30,486 bases of DNA, from IMG/VR virus record IMGVR_UViG_3300017788_000116, positions 1 to 30,486 of that record. One strand, given 5' to 3'. This DNA is from a virus. The position numbers and the translations under genes were made by a program. Shown piece after piece: positions 1-9,344 of this stretch. The notes under the pieces were generated by a model that saw only the letters and a program-made list of their open reading frames with translations, searched no databases and was not told the origin of the DNA. The first letter of the stretch is position 1; every line of letters begins with the position of its first letter.

Positions 1-1619
1 ACAAGAACACTTGTGCTGTCGTAGGGAATACCATAAATCTTACCATTTGGTGCTAGAACACCTCCTATCCATTTATCAGCTCCACTTAAAATACCAGAAC
101 CATCTTGTGTTGTGGTGATTGCAAATCCTACTGTTCCTGCTGTTCCTACAGTTGGATTACTGAAGTTTTGTGGTGTCTTTGGAACAAATACTACATTTCC
201 ATCACCAGAAGTTGCAACAGTAAATCCAGCATCACTTGACATTTGTGTGGTGATGCTATTACCAACAGAGATTGCAGAAGCACCAGAAGTAATGGCAATA
301 CCTACACTTCTACCTGCTCCTACAACTGCTGGTGTTGATCCTGCTCCTGCAACATTAAACCAAACCACAACATTTTGTTCTGCTGCTGTGACATTAATTG
401 CTGATGCTGTTCCACCTGGACCATAAATTGTGAAGTAAGTATTGTTTAAATTTCCAGCAACATCAGTTCCACAACCAACTGTAATGATCTCATAGTTTTG
501 TCCAGGGAATTGAATGTCATTTTCAGTTCCTGGGAAACTGAATAAGTTTCCTGGTGCTGATCTATAAGAAGTTCTGTTTGCAATATTAGATTCACCAACT
601 ACTTGTAAAGTTTCTGTTGGATTTGTGGTTCCTATACCAACATTACTATTCACTCTATAAATTGGGCTGGTACTTCCATAACCAGGATTTGAAGCACTCC
701 AAAGTGCATCACTATAAATTGGATTGTATGCAATAAACTCAACTTCATCATTGAGTGATGCACCAGTAGTTAAACCTACCGTTGTTCCATTCGTTGCAGT
801 ATATTCATTACCATTTAATTTAGAACCGTTCAGATAAACGTCAAGATAACTATCGCTGATATAATCAACCGTAAACTCAGTTTGCCCAGCACCAGCAATG
901 ACTAGAGTCTTTGTACGATCAGAAACACCAGAGACTAAAGTTCCTCCTGTTACATAAGTGATAATTGATACTGTGTCTCCAGCATTTGCACCAACATTTA
1001 AGACAACAGAAGTTCCATTGGTTGCAATATACTCACTCGCATCTAAGTAAACACCATTGACATAAACATCAACATATCCAACAGTATAACTTACATTGAA
1101 AGTTGTTTGCCCTTCAGTAGCAGTAAAATCTCTAACGGTTCTTGAAAAAACAGTTCCAGCAACACCAACACCACTTCCAGAAATGCTGATGTCAATAGTT
1201 TTTGTTGTTGAATTATAATTAAAAGTATTTCCCGTCCCAACAAAGTTTAGAGCAGTAATAACACCAGTTACTACATTAACTCCAGCAGACTGAATGCCAA
1301 TATTAAATCCGCCAACAGCAGTTACAACACCAGATATACGAGCATCACCTTGAACTTGTAAAGCTGATGTTGGATTTGTGGTTCCTATACCAACATTTCC
1401 AGCGGTAAAATAAACATTGTAACCAGTGCTTCCTACTCCAACTCCCCAAGGATTAACCGTAATGACTGTAGTGCCTACACCAACTCCACCTTGATCTTGT
1501 TTAAGAAACAACTTGCCATCATAAGTATTCAGCCCTAACTCGCCTAGAGATAAATTACTTGTTGATGGAGTTTTTCCAGGGACAGAAGATCGTTTAATCT
1601 TAATCGTTGGTTCAGCCAT
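1..1619 (-). CDS. Tail fibre protein, C-terminus cut by the window edge
   Basis: The minus-strand frame is open without a stop from an ATG at 1619 to the left edge, giving 539 visible residues. The N-terminus carries the segment LGELGLNTYDGKLFLK, a hallmark of T4-like cyanophage fibre proteins. It is followed by VGIGTTNPTSALQVQG, which recurs further on as VGIGTTNPTETLQVVG. Between these copies lie two tandem modules of about 60 residues (near 957-1143 and 730-920) with the pattern LDVYLNG...YTATNGT..V.L..GA. The last visible residues contain NGKIYGIPYDST, a motif of repeat-type beta domains. The role is probably host recognition at the tail or baseplate periphery. The gene is the last of the minus-strand structural block and has its own late promoter just upstream. 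The receptor is unknown and the true length cannot be seen. Confidence 0.85.
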   Translation of the reverse strand, partial: MAEPTIKIKRSSVPGKTPSTSNLSLGELGLNTYDGKLFLKQDQGGVGVGTTVITVNPWGVGVGSTGYNVYFTAGNVGIGTTNPTSALQVQGDARISGVVTAVGGFNIGIQSAGVNVVTGVITALNFVGTGNTFNYNSTTKTIDISISGSGVGVAGTVFSRTVRDFTATEGQTTFNVSYTVGYVDVYVNGVYLDASEYIATNGTSVVLNVGANAGDTVSIITYVTGGTLVSGVSDRTKTLVIAGAGQTEFTVDYISDSYLDVYLNGSKLNGNEYTATNGTTVGLTTGASLNDEVEFIAYNPIYSDALWSASNPGYGSTSPIYRVNSNVGIGTTNPTETLQVVGESNIANRTSYRSAPGNLFSFPGTENDIQFPGQNYEIITVGCGTDVAGNLNNTYFTIYGPGGTASAINVTAAEQNVVVWFNVAGAGSTPAVVGAGRSVGIAITSGASAISVGNSITTQMSSDAGFTVATSGDGNVVFVPKTPQNFSNPTVGTAGTVGFAITTTQDGSGILSGADKWIGGVLAPNGKIYGIPYDSTSVL

Positions 1620-1647
1620 ATGGCAATAATCCTCGGTATATACCTAT

Positions 1648-1672
1648 AAAAAATGAAGAGTTATGTAACTCT
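1648..1672 (-). terminator. Hairpin with U tract, or 5' hairpin of the fibre mRNA
   Basis: On the minus strand, arms AGAGTT and AACTCT pair around a four-base loop (1657-1672) and are followed by TC and a run ending in six T (1648-1653). This could be a weak intrinsic terminator for read-through from the giant gene upstream. A late promoter octamer lies six bases before the hairpin, so a new transcript would begin at about its first arm, and the same element could be a 5'-terminal stabilising hairpin. The stem is only six base pairs. Confidence 0.45.
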
Positions 1673-1677
1673 CCAGT

Positions 1678-1685
1678 TATTTATC
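1678..1685 (-). promoter_or_regulatory. Late promoter octamer GATAAATA before the tail fibre
   Basis: The minus strand reads TGATAAATAAC here. This is one base from the T4 late promoter octamer TATAAATA and lies about 60 bases upstream of the fibre start at 1619. The TGA stop of the 1807-aa gene (1684-1686) overlaps the octamer. The gp55-type sigma factor and gp33 would be the readers. Only gp33 is inside this window. Confidence 0.6.
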
Positions 1686-4600
1686 AGATCGTGATTGCAC
1701 TATGTACAATCTTAAATGTTGTGATTCCAGAGTAAGTTGGTTTTGCAGATAAAACTAGATTTGATCCACTGATATCAACGGAGAATGCAGCAAGTTGAAC
1801 TCCTGTTGTGACTTCATTGAACTGAGAAACATAAGAAGTTGTTCCGTCATGAACTGTTCCAAGTTCAATCATTTGATGAGTTGATCCAAGGCTGACTTGA
1901 ACTTGATACTTTGCACTTCTGAATGTCGTTGCAGACAGAGTGTGAATTCCAGTTGAAGAAGTTGTTGATAATGCAACGGAAGTAACTCCAATACCATTGA
2001 TATTGCGAATATTAATAACTGCAAGTGGATTTGTTGTTCCGACTGAGATGTTACCAGAAATATAAGCATCACCAGTTACTTGGAGTTTTTGATTAGATAC
2101 TCTTGTGGAAGTTGCAGAACCAACAACCAAAGTATCAACAAAAGTTGAAATGCCAGTTATATATGCACTTCCATTAATCGTAATACGATTTGAAGTAATT
2201 GTTGTGAAGTTTACAGGGTTTCTAAATGTAGCAATGCCTGTAACATCAAGAGAACCACAAAGAGTTGGGCCGAATTGAACTGATCCAATAGTCTTAATTG
2301 CACGATCTGGATCTGTCAATCCAATACCAATCTTATCGACAAGTAGAGTAAATGAATCTCTATCTGTACTGATCGGAGCAAATCTCTTCCAAGAATCAGT
2401 CCATACCCAACCTAAGAATTTTCCAGAATCAGGAACATCACGAAGAACAATATCACCTGATTGTCCAGTAGTGGTTGGTGTTGCAATTCCTACAGTAATT
2501 TCACTTGCATTATCAGATTCACCCTTAACTAAGAAACTATTTGACTCAATTTTATTTGTTGATGTAACTTTATTGGAGAACAAAACTGGGCCAGAGAACT
2601 CACTTCTGACAAGATTTCCAGATCCACCATCAACTCTAATACGATCTCGAATCGTAATATCATCAAAGATACCACTGAGTTTTCTCTCAGAAGTTGTTGT
2701 ACCATAATAATCAAAGATTGGAGCTTCAAGTGTTTCTTCTTGTGCAGTGTTTGAACTGAGTCTTCTATTACCAATGTAGAAGTCACCAGACTCATTCATA
2801 CCTGTGTAGACAACTACACCACCAGATTCAGCATTTCTTTGTGCAAGAAGTTGATCTTGAATTGTTAAGGCTTTAACTTGTCTTTGTGGAAGTGAAGTTG
2901 AGTAGTTACCTGGGCCAAATCCCATGTATTCAAATGAATGGTTTGATGCACGAACAAATGAAGGCCTTCTGAATTCTGATGGAATAACCTTAATTTTTCT
3001 AACTTCACTTCCAGATGTGTGAGTTGATGGTTTTGTACCCAATAAACCACGAAGAATTGAAACACTCGCAGAAGTTGGTTGATCAACTACTCTTACAATC
3101 TCCTCATCAAGTTGTAAGAAATCACCTTTATTGATCAGATTGTTAGTGGAGATTCCTGCAGAAGATGCGGTGACAGAAATATCTGCAGACAAGTAAACTG
3201 TAGTTCCATCATACAATGGAATCAGTCTCTTAGAAATGTTTTCGTTTGTAGAATCTGCATCGCCACCGTTGGCAGAAATATTACCTTTTACAATATATGA
3301 AGGGCCACTATATGATGGTAAAGATAATCCTGTTCCAAGTCTAACGGTAAATGTTGATATTCCTACTCTACTATCAACTAGATAAGTTCCATTAAAATGA
3401 GTTTGGGAAGTACCAATGATTGAGAATCCATTATTGACAAATAATCCATGAGATGTAGATCCAGTCGAAACCGTTGCAATACCACTTGTAGAATCATAAA
3501 CAATTGAAGTAATGCCAACAGCAAAGTCCGAAACGTATACAAAACCACCAGAAGTATAAGTTCCACCAGTTGTAGAAATCGCAACAGTAAACTGTTTGGG
3601 GCCTTTGATTGATGTAATCTTAAAGGTTCCATTATAGGGATTTGATTCACCACCAAATCCAGTTGTTGCAACTCCAACAACTTGAACTACCTTATCTACA
3701 TCATTGCGGATAACAGAAACTGTAAATGTTGCATTATTATTTCCTGCACCTAAAGTTGTAAGAGTTTCGCCAACAACGTAACCACTTCCAGAATCAACGA
3801 TTTCAAAAGTATTAATTGCACCACCAGATACTGTATTGATATTAATTGTTAATCCAGATCCTGTTCCAATTCCTGTTGAAACTAAACGAACGTTTCTTGT
3901 ATTGGCAGAGTATCCAGATCCACCAGAAGTCTTAGATAAAGAAAATACTGGATTTAATCTATGGGAGTTGGTTGTGAAAATTGTTGCAGCAGTACCAACA
4001 GAAGTCACATTTGTGATTCCAATTGCTACATTGGTTGACTCTAACAAATCAATAACCGTCTCTTTAGTGATGGAATTTCTTGCATCATTTAAAATAACTC
4101 TTCCAGTTGGATATCTTAAAGCAAAACTTCTAGATTGTTCTGGATCGGAAAGGTAGTTATCTCTATCTTGTTGTGGATAAAGATTTCTAACTGGTTGTTG
4201 ATATTTTTCACCACTGAAGTTTGAAGAGGAGGCCTCTACATTATTCTTGAGTAAGGTTAGATAGTAAATTCCATCTCTCTTATTTGGAGAGTGTTCTTGA
4301 ATAATTTCTCTTCTGAATACTGAGAAGATTCCTTTATATTCATTTCTAGAAACAACAGGAAGATTTCCATCTCTAACCGTTAGATCATTAGTAAATGAAC
4401 CTGGGTTATCACTTAAAGAAAACTTAAATGTCTTAGAATCATCAACAGAAGTAATTGTGTAGATTCCATTAAATCCATCATTATCCGTTCCAGTTGTGTT
4501 TAATCCACTCACAACTTTAGAAAGTTTTACTACATCACCAGATAAAAATCCATGTGGTTTTTCAGTTCTTACAGAAGCGATTCCAGAAGTCCAAGAAGCA

Positions 4601-7107
4601 TTTGCAATAATTTTTGGATTTCTTAAAGCATCAATACTTGCAATTGTTGCAGATTCATCTCCAGAGTTAATCGATACTGTGCTTGACTCTTGAAGAATAA
4701 ATCCATCTGAAGGTGGTTTTGCATCTTCAAATTCTTTTGGAATTACATATCGAACTCTATAAGTTCTATCAGTAATCGTTCTATCGTCAGATCTTCTCTT
4801 AAAGTAAGCAACTGGAGACTGTTCATTGAATACTGTGGTTCCAAGAGAAACCATATTGGTTCTAATTTCATTAGTAGAATTAGATTGCAAATACCACTGA
4901 GAATTGACAGTATCATACTGAATTGGGTGTCCAAATTCTCCAGGAATTTTATCAACTACACGACTAACAATTCTTAATTTTCCGCCATTTGATTGGACAT
5001 CATTAATTGGAATTGGAGTAGAAGCTGTTGCATTATTGAAGTTTTCAGCGAGTTTAATATGAGTTGAAACTCCCGTAGTAATTGCATAGTAAATTGATTC
5101 ATTCTCAATACCATCAGGAATATCACCATTTTCTGCAACAACAATCAGTTTTTCGCCCGATGTAAAATTGTGAGATTGAGTTAAAACAATAGTTTCATTA
5201 GCTAAAACTTCATTAATTCCAGTTCCTCTATAAACATTGAAAGACTTTTCTCTGGAAGTTGAAGAACTTCCTTGCATGTAAATTAGAGATGAGAATGTTG
5301 ATACAATTCCACTAATTGTGACGTTTACATAAAGTCTATCGTTTTGTCTTCCACCAATCTTATAAGAATCGATATTATATGGAGGGGCAATATCTGGATC
5401 AGAGTATCCTTCAATATAAAGTTTATCAGTGTATCCTACTCCAGCATTGATAATTTTGTTTGTGTCTAGACTTAACCAAGGAATATTTTGTTCTGGAGGA
5501 TTTGTCTCTTTGGGAGGAACAATGTGAGTAATATATCCAACATCATCTCTCGCAAATGCATCGTTTCTAAATCCAACTGCTTTTAATGAGTTAGCACCAA
5601 AGTTGGAGTTTGAGTTTGTAATTGACTGATCTCCACCAGATTCAGATACGAAATGATTTGCAAATCCAATCGCAAAAATAGATACGTTCTGAATATAAGC
5701 ATTATTAGAACTCTTAATGTGGAAGTTTCTATACTCTGGTTTGTATACAGCTTCTGGATCTACATGTAAAGATACTGATGATCCTAAGACTGTTTGATCT
5801 TGGTAGATTCCATTATTATATTTCAAGAAAGCATTATCATCTTTCTGTAATCCGATTCCAGTGTATTGAGCTAGAACAATACTTTTAAATCCAGTTGCTT
5901 TACTTCCATCTGCATGTAATCCGTTTATACCATAAACGGATCTCGTTGTCACATTGAAAATGTAAGGAGATGCAGATGAAACTGTATCAGATTCAACAAT
6001 AACCTTTGAGTTCGCAAGGAATGAAACGTTTGGAAGAACGTTTGATGGAATTGAACCAGCGTTATATGTAAATTGTTTTGTATTTGTATCAGAAACAGAA
6101 CTTACAACAAAAGATCCATTATAAACATTTGTATTAGTAGTAATTCCAATGATACGAATTGGAGTATCAACCGATAAATTATGATCTAGATTTGTAGTAA
6201 CTGTAATAACTGTTGTGCCAGTTACTCCATTTCCAGAACGAATTGATGTAATACCTAAGTCAGAAGATGCAACTTCACCAACAATTCTATATTCATCAAC
6301 CTTAGGTTCAAAGTCTGTAGAAGCTGGAAAGTCGGGAATAGATCTTCCAGATGGAATACCATAGGCTTGTGCAACTTTATAGTAATACATCTGAAGATCA
6401 GTTGTATCACTATTACCAACACCGACTACAGGATTTACACCATCAGCATACTCAAACGTAGTGAGTTTGTGGTGCGAAAAAGATGTAGAATTGCGAGTTT
6501 CATTGTAGTCTTTATAACAGAATCCATTTGGATCTGCATCAAAAATAGAAAAGGTTGAAATATAACATGCACCAGTAACTTTAAAAATTGCCGATCTTTC
6601 GATATTATCATCTTCTGGATCAGGAACAAATAAAGGCCTGATTTTAGTTTTACGGAGATCTAAACCAATCAGAGAAGTTCCTCTAGGAATAATTACACCA
6701 CCACCAACACTATTGAAAGTGTATAGAATGTTTGAAGAACTGTTTAAATCTAAGTTAGAACTTTCTAGAATACCAGTAGGAATATAACTACCGATTGTAT
6801 TACCATTTACATCTTTGTAAACTGCAGTTCCAGAACTATCATAAACACTATATCCTGGCCTGTTATCTACAATATGTTCTCCAGGATATAAAATAACAGT
6901 GGTTTTATCAAACTTATCATTACTTCCTCCAGAAAGATAAGAAAATCTTGATGCTTCAATTAAAGCTCTCTGAATTGTCTTAAAGGGCCTTGTTAAGGAA
7001 TTTCCTTGATTACTAATCGAATCTGTAGCATCAATGTCATTGGGATTTACATATAAAAGGTTCCCTTCAACATTCTTGATAAGATTTTCTAATCTACTAA
7101 GAGCCAT
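1684..7107 (-). CDS. Giant virion structural protein with beta-helix N-terminus (1807 aa)
   Basis: Residues about 18-60 hold a YVNPND...G.S.TRPFKTIQRAL pattern, typical of the start of pectate-lyase-like beta helices. A VIIPRGTSLIG and TGACYISTFSI region follows, which also fits a right-handed helix. The middle contains about four copies of a 60-70-residue module with the theme HGL..GD.V.I.G....NGTY.V.SV....F (near 6060-6220, 4400-4600, 3570-3980 and 3320-3490) and one GGSGY/GSGY module. The C-terminal part has GIGLTDPDRAIKTIG and SVGTTNPLAVINI, the same motif family as the next fibre gene. It is probably a baseplate-attached fibre or wedge-peripheral protein. It is far larger than any T4 baseplate protein, and I cannot assign a T4 gene number. 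A late promoter lies 31 bases upstream of its start. Confidence 0.85.
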   Translation of the reverse strand: MALSRLENLIKNVEGNLLYVNPNDIDATDSISNQGNSLTRPFKTIQRALIEASRFSYLSGGSNDKFDKTTVILYPGEHIVDNRPGYSVYDSSGTAVYKDVNGNTIGSYIPTGILESSNLDLNSSSNILYTFNSVGGGVIIPRGTSLIGLDLRKTKIRPLFVPDPEDDNIERSAIFKVTGACYISTFSIFDADPNGFCYKDYNETRNSTSFSHHKLTTFEYADGVNPVVGVGNSDTTDLQMYYYKVAQAYGIPSGRSIPDFPASTDFEPKVDEYRIVGEVASSDLGITSIRSGNGVTGTTVITVTTNLDHNLSVDTPIRIIGITTNTNVYNGSFVVSSVSDTNTKQFTYNAGSIPSNVLPNVSFLANSKVIVESDTVSSASPYIFNVTTRSVYGINGLHADGSKATGFKSIVLAQYTGIGLQKDDNAFLKYNNGIYQDQTVLGSSVSLHVDPEAVYKPEYRNFHIKSSNNAYIQNVSIFAIGFANHFVSESGGDQSITNSNSNFGANSLKAVGFRNDAFARDDVGYITHIVPPKETNPPEQNIPWLSLDTNKIINAGVGYTDKLYIEGYSDPDIAPPYNIDSYKIGGRQNDRLYVNVTISGIVSTFSSLIYMQGSSSTSREKSFNVYRGTGINEVLANETIVLTQSHNFTSGEKLIVVAENGDIPDGIENESIYYAITTGVSTHIKLAENFNNATASTPIPINDVQSNGGKLRIVSRVVDKIPGEFGHPIQYDTVNSQWYLQSNSTNEIRTNMVSLGTTVFNEQSPVAYFKRRSDDRTITDRTYRVRYVIPKEFEDAKPPSDGFILQESSTVSINSGDESATIASIDALRNPKIIANASWTSGIASVRTEKPHGFLSGDVVKLSKVVSGLNTTGTDNDGFNGIYTITSVDDSKTFKFSLSDNPGSFTNDLTVRDGNLPVVSRNEYKGIFSVFRREIIQEHSPNKRDGIYYLTLLKNNVEASSSNFSGEKYQQPVRNLYPQQDRDNYLSDPEQSRSFALRYPTGRVILNDARNSITKETVIDLLESTNVAIGITNVTSVGTAATIFTTNSHRLNPVFSLSKTSGGSGYSANTRNVRLVSTGIGTGSGLTININTVSGGAINTFEIVDSGSGYVVGETLTTLGAGNNNATFTVSVIRNDVDKVVQVVGVATTGFGGESNPYNGTFKITSIKGPKQFTVAISTTGGTYTSGGFVYVSDFAVGITSIVYDSTSGIATVSTGSTSHGLFVNNGFSIIGTSQTHFNGTYLVDSRVGISTFTVRLGTGLSLPSYSGPSYIVKGNISANGGDADSTNENISKRLIPLYDGTTVYLSADISVTASSAGISTNNLINKGDFLQLDEEIVRVVDQPTSASVSILRGLLGTKPSTHTSGSEVRKIKVIPSEFRRPSFVRASNHSFEYMGFGPGNYSTSLPQRQVKALTIQDQLLAQRNAESGGVVVYTGMNESGDFYIGNRRLSSNTAQEETLEAPIFDYYGTTTSERKLSGIFDDITIRDRIRVDGGSGNLVRSEFSGPVLFSNKVTSTNKIESNSFLVKGESDNASEITVGIATPTTTGQSGDIVLRDVPDSGKFLGWVWTDSWKRFAPISTDRDSFTLLVDKIGIGLTDPDRAIKTIGSVQFGPTLCGSLDVTGIATFRNPVNFTTITSNRITINGSAYITGISTFVDTLVVGSATSTRVSNQKLQVTGDAYISGNISVGTTNPLAVINIRNINGIGVTSVALSTTSSTGIHTLSATTFRSAKYQVQVSLGSTHQMIELGTVHDGTTSYVSQFNEVTTGVQLAAFSVDISGSNLVLSAKPTYSGITTFKIVHSAITI

Positions 7108-7137
7108 GTGCTTATGATGGATTTTTTCTTCTGTTAG

Positions 7138-7145
7138 TATTTATC
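7138..7145 (-). promoter_or_regulatory. Late promoter octamer GATAAATA before the giant structural gene
   Basis: The minus strand reads GATGATAAATACTAAC in the 60-base gap between the 478-aa and 1807-aa genes. The octamer ends about 31 bases before the ATG at 7107, a suitable distance for a late transcript with a short leader. A second AT-rich stretch (AATAAATATAG) lies just upstream and could be an alternative. Confidence 0.6.
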
Positions 7146-7167
7146 ATCCAGAAAAATACTATATTTA

Positions 7168-8604
7168 TTAAGTTATGATTCCAGAGATTGCATTATTATT
7201 CAGATAAGTCTTAAGTGTATTACCAGTTGAATTTTCTTCTTTAAGTTTACCGAGAAGTTGTCTTTGCCCCCAAATCTGAATGTTTAATGTATTTCGTTCT
7301 TCTCTTAGAGCAGTTGCAATTTGCAATCGAGTATTAATTGTTGAAGTTCCAGATGCAATATCAGCCTCTGCAGCATCAGCAATAGTAATTGCATTAGTTA
7401 ATGCAGTTTGTTGTGTAGAACAAGATCCAAGACTAGTAACTCTTGCAGTATCATCAGGAAGAATTATTACTCCCACTCCAGAAAAATAAAGATAACCAAC
7501 ATCACCTTCAGATGCATCAACCCAATTTCCACTCACTAATTTTTGTGGTTTTACAGTAAATCCAACATCATAATAAATTTTTCCAGCACTCACTTGAGGT
7601 TTAGATATTGCACCATTTCCATCTCGAAGATCGACTCCTTCTAATTCTGGCCTCCAACTTTGAGATGCAGAAGGATAACCTTGATTTGTAAATTCAACCT
7701 TAACACCTTTACCAATAGTTGATGAGTTCATAATTCCAATCGTTTGTGGAGAATATGGACTTCTTCCAAACGGAATATCAAAATTTCCAACCTCATCTGC
7801 AGATTTTAAAATTTGAAACTCTACAAAAGATCCATCTGACTCTGGAGCAGAAACACTTGCAGAAGCATTAGATTCTACAATAAATTTATAAACAACTGAC
7901 TCAGTTGAAAGTCCAGAATTGATAACAGATAAATCAGCTACTGTAGTTCCAATACCGACAATTTCATTATTTTCTGTGGTAAATACTCCATCTTTTTTAC
8001 AAATTAAAAGTTGTCCTGTAGTAATACTACTCAAAGTTTGACTACTATAAGATGTCAAAGCAGTAACAATCGTACTTCCTGTGCCTACAGTTCCAATAAA
8101 TCCGGCAACAAAAGAATCAACAACATCCTCAGTATAAGCTTCATCATAATAACGAATGCCATACAAGTTTTTGGACTGCACTGCAAGTAATCCAGAAGAA
8201 TGAGAAGATCTCCCATCAGGAGCACTAGAAATATAGGTTATTCCAGTAAACCCCGAGGTTGTAGTTTTAGTGCATGTGTAAGTATGTATGTTATAATAAC
8301 CGGCGCCGGCGCCGGCGCCGCCAGGAGCGGTGCTAATTCCAGTTCTCCTCCAAAAAAGATTTGTTCTACAAGCCGCGGTAATTCTATCAGCATAAGCAGT
8401 TTTGACATCTTGAAGTTTGTTATTGACATTTGTAATATCGTCAAAAACAACCTTATCAATACTTTTAATTGCAGTATCTAATGGCGTCTTTTCATTATCA
8501 AGAATAATGATTTTTTCTTTGAAAAATTCTGTTTGTTCTTGATTTGATTTAATTCTATTATTAATTCTTTCTTTTATAACTTTAGAAGTTTCAGACTCAG
8601 GCAT
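7168..8604 (-). CDS. Structural tail protein with helical ends (478 aa)
   Basis: I do not recognise a named family. The N-terminal 75 residues are charged and helical (KVIKERINNRIKSNQEQ and onward), fitting a coiled coil. The middle is rich in Gly, Ser and Thr with beta-type patterns and includes a GGAGAGAGYY stretch encoded by a GC-rich palindrome. The last 90 residues are again helical (TNAITIADAAEADIASG, then TALREERNTLNIQIWGQ). Helices at both ends around a beta core are common in fibre or collar proteins of myoviruses. The gene sits between the oxygenase and the giant fibre gene and is preceded by a late octamer. It is most likely a virion protein. Its exact place in the tail is unknown. 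Confidence 0.8.
   Translation of the reverse strand: MPESETSKVIKERINNRIKSNQEQTEFFKEKIIILDNEKTPLDTAIKSIDKVVFDDITNVNNKLQDVKTAYADRITAACRTNLFWRRTGISTAPGGAGAGAGYYNIHTYTCTKTTTSGFTGITYISSAPDGRSSHSSGLLAVQSKNLYGIRYYDEAYTEDVVDSFVAGFIGTVGTGSTIVTALTSYSSQTLSSITTGQLLICKKDGVFTTENNEIVGIGTTVADLSVINSGLSTESVVYKFIVESNASASVSAPESDGSFVEFQILKSADEVGNFDIPFGRSPYSPQTIGIMNSSTIGKGVKVEFTNQGYPSASQSWRPELEGVDLRDGNGAISKPQVSAGKIYYDVGFTVKPQKLVSGNWVDASEGDVGYLYFSGVGVIILPDDTARVTSLGSCSTQQTALTNAITIADAAEADIASGTSTINTRLQIATALREERNTLNIQIWGQRQLLGKLKEENSTGNTLKTYLNNNAISGIIT
8300..8322. repeat. GC-only palindrome of GGCGCC repeats inside a coding region
   Basis: Positions 8301-8320 are built from three overlapping GGCGCC units and read the same on both strands. 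In the 478-aa gene they encode part of a Gly-Ala run. The surrounding sequence is strongly AT-rich, so the block stands out. It could form a very stable hairpin in either strand. Confidence 0.85.
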
Positions 8605-8615
8605 GATTAGTTCTT

Positions 8616-9344
8616 TTATTGACTATTTATTTTTCTCCACAGAGAAGGATCCAAACGACTATATTCGCATTTAATATAATCTTCTTTCAGAGTCAAAGTT
8701 ATATCTCCACAAATCGAGATTCTTTGCCCCTTTCGTTGAACCATTTGCATTGTAGAATGCATCATTGAACTTGGAAATAAAACCACAGTTCCTTCAATTG
8801 GGGTTACAGTATAGTTATTACAGTTATACTTATTATAACCCGAAATTAGATTATATTTACCACTGTTAGTAGTTTGAAACATAAACTCAGAGACTTCATT
8901 ATTATTCTCCGATTGATGAAAGCAAAGTTTATCAGAAGTCTCATTACAATTTAGATAATAACAAAAAGATATATCACTACTATTGTGAGTATGAATTTTG
9001 ATATTTGGAAGATCTTCCTTGTGAATGTTCAACCAAGATTTTGTAACATACACATTTATCAAAGACTCATTGACATTTAAAACTTTCAAATACTGTCTTA
9101 CATTTTGATCTAAACACTTAAAGAATTCAGAATATTTTTGTTCATGATGTAAAAAATATCTTCCAGAGTTTTCTGGAGATTGCAATTCTTCTCTAGGAAG
9201 ATCTTCAGCATAATGCCAATAATCAGAGAGTTCTTGTAGATATTTATTCTTAAATTCTTGATGACAAGTTACTTCACCTCTATAGACTACAGTTGGAAAG
9301 ATTTCATAAACTTCATGATTTAGATTCACCTTTGTGTCTTGCAT
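8616..9344 (-). CDS. 2OG-Fe(II) oxygenase, putative
   Basis: The product fits the phage and cyanobacterial 2-oxoglutarate/Fe(II) dioxygenase family. It has an iron-binding HTHNSSDISFCYYL segment, a distal histidine in VVLFPSSMMHSTM, and an arginine for 2-oxoglutarate in RISICGDI. This is the usual HxH/D...H...R order of the double-stranded beta-helix fold. Such enzymes hydroxylate a substrate using O2 and 2-oxoglutarate. The substrate is unknown. The ATG at 9344 is preferred over a GTG at 9356 because it has a GGTGG/GGGA sequence just upstream and a shorter overlap. The gene overlaps the end of the 336-aa structural gene and is flanked by virion genes, so a virion protein could be its target. 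That last point is inference. Confidence 0.8.
   Translation of the reverse strand: MQDTKVNLNHEVYEIFPTVVYRGEVTCHQEFKNKYLQELSDYWHYAEDLPREELQSPENSGRYFLHHEQKYSEFFKCLDQNVRQYLKVLNVNESLINVYVTKSWLNIHKEDLPNIKIHTHNSSDISFCYYLNCNETSDKLCFHQSENNNEVSEFMFQTTNSGKYNLISGYNKYNCNNYTVTPIEGTVVLFPSSMMHSTMQMVQRKGQRISICGDITLTLKEDYIKCEYSRLDPSLWRKINSQ
8624..8631 (-). promoter_or_regulatory. Possible late promoter octamer AATAAATA before the 478-aa gene
   Basis: The minus strand reads AAAATAAATAGTCAATAA, inside the last codons of the oxygenase gene and about 20 bases before the ATG at 8604. It differs from TATAAATA at the first base. The short leader and coding overlap make it less certain than the other late sites. Confidence 0.4.

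Noticed and set aside
112-426. Plus-strand frame of 104 codons with a protein-like Pro/Val/Thr composition
   Set aside because: It is the antisense shadow of the open minus-strand tail fibre frame, whose motifs are clearly real.
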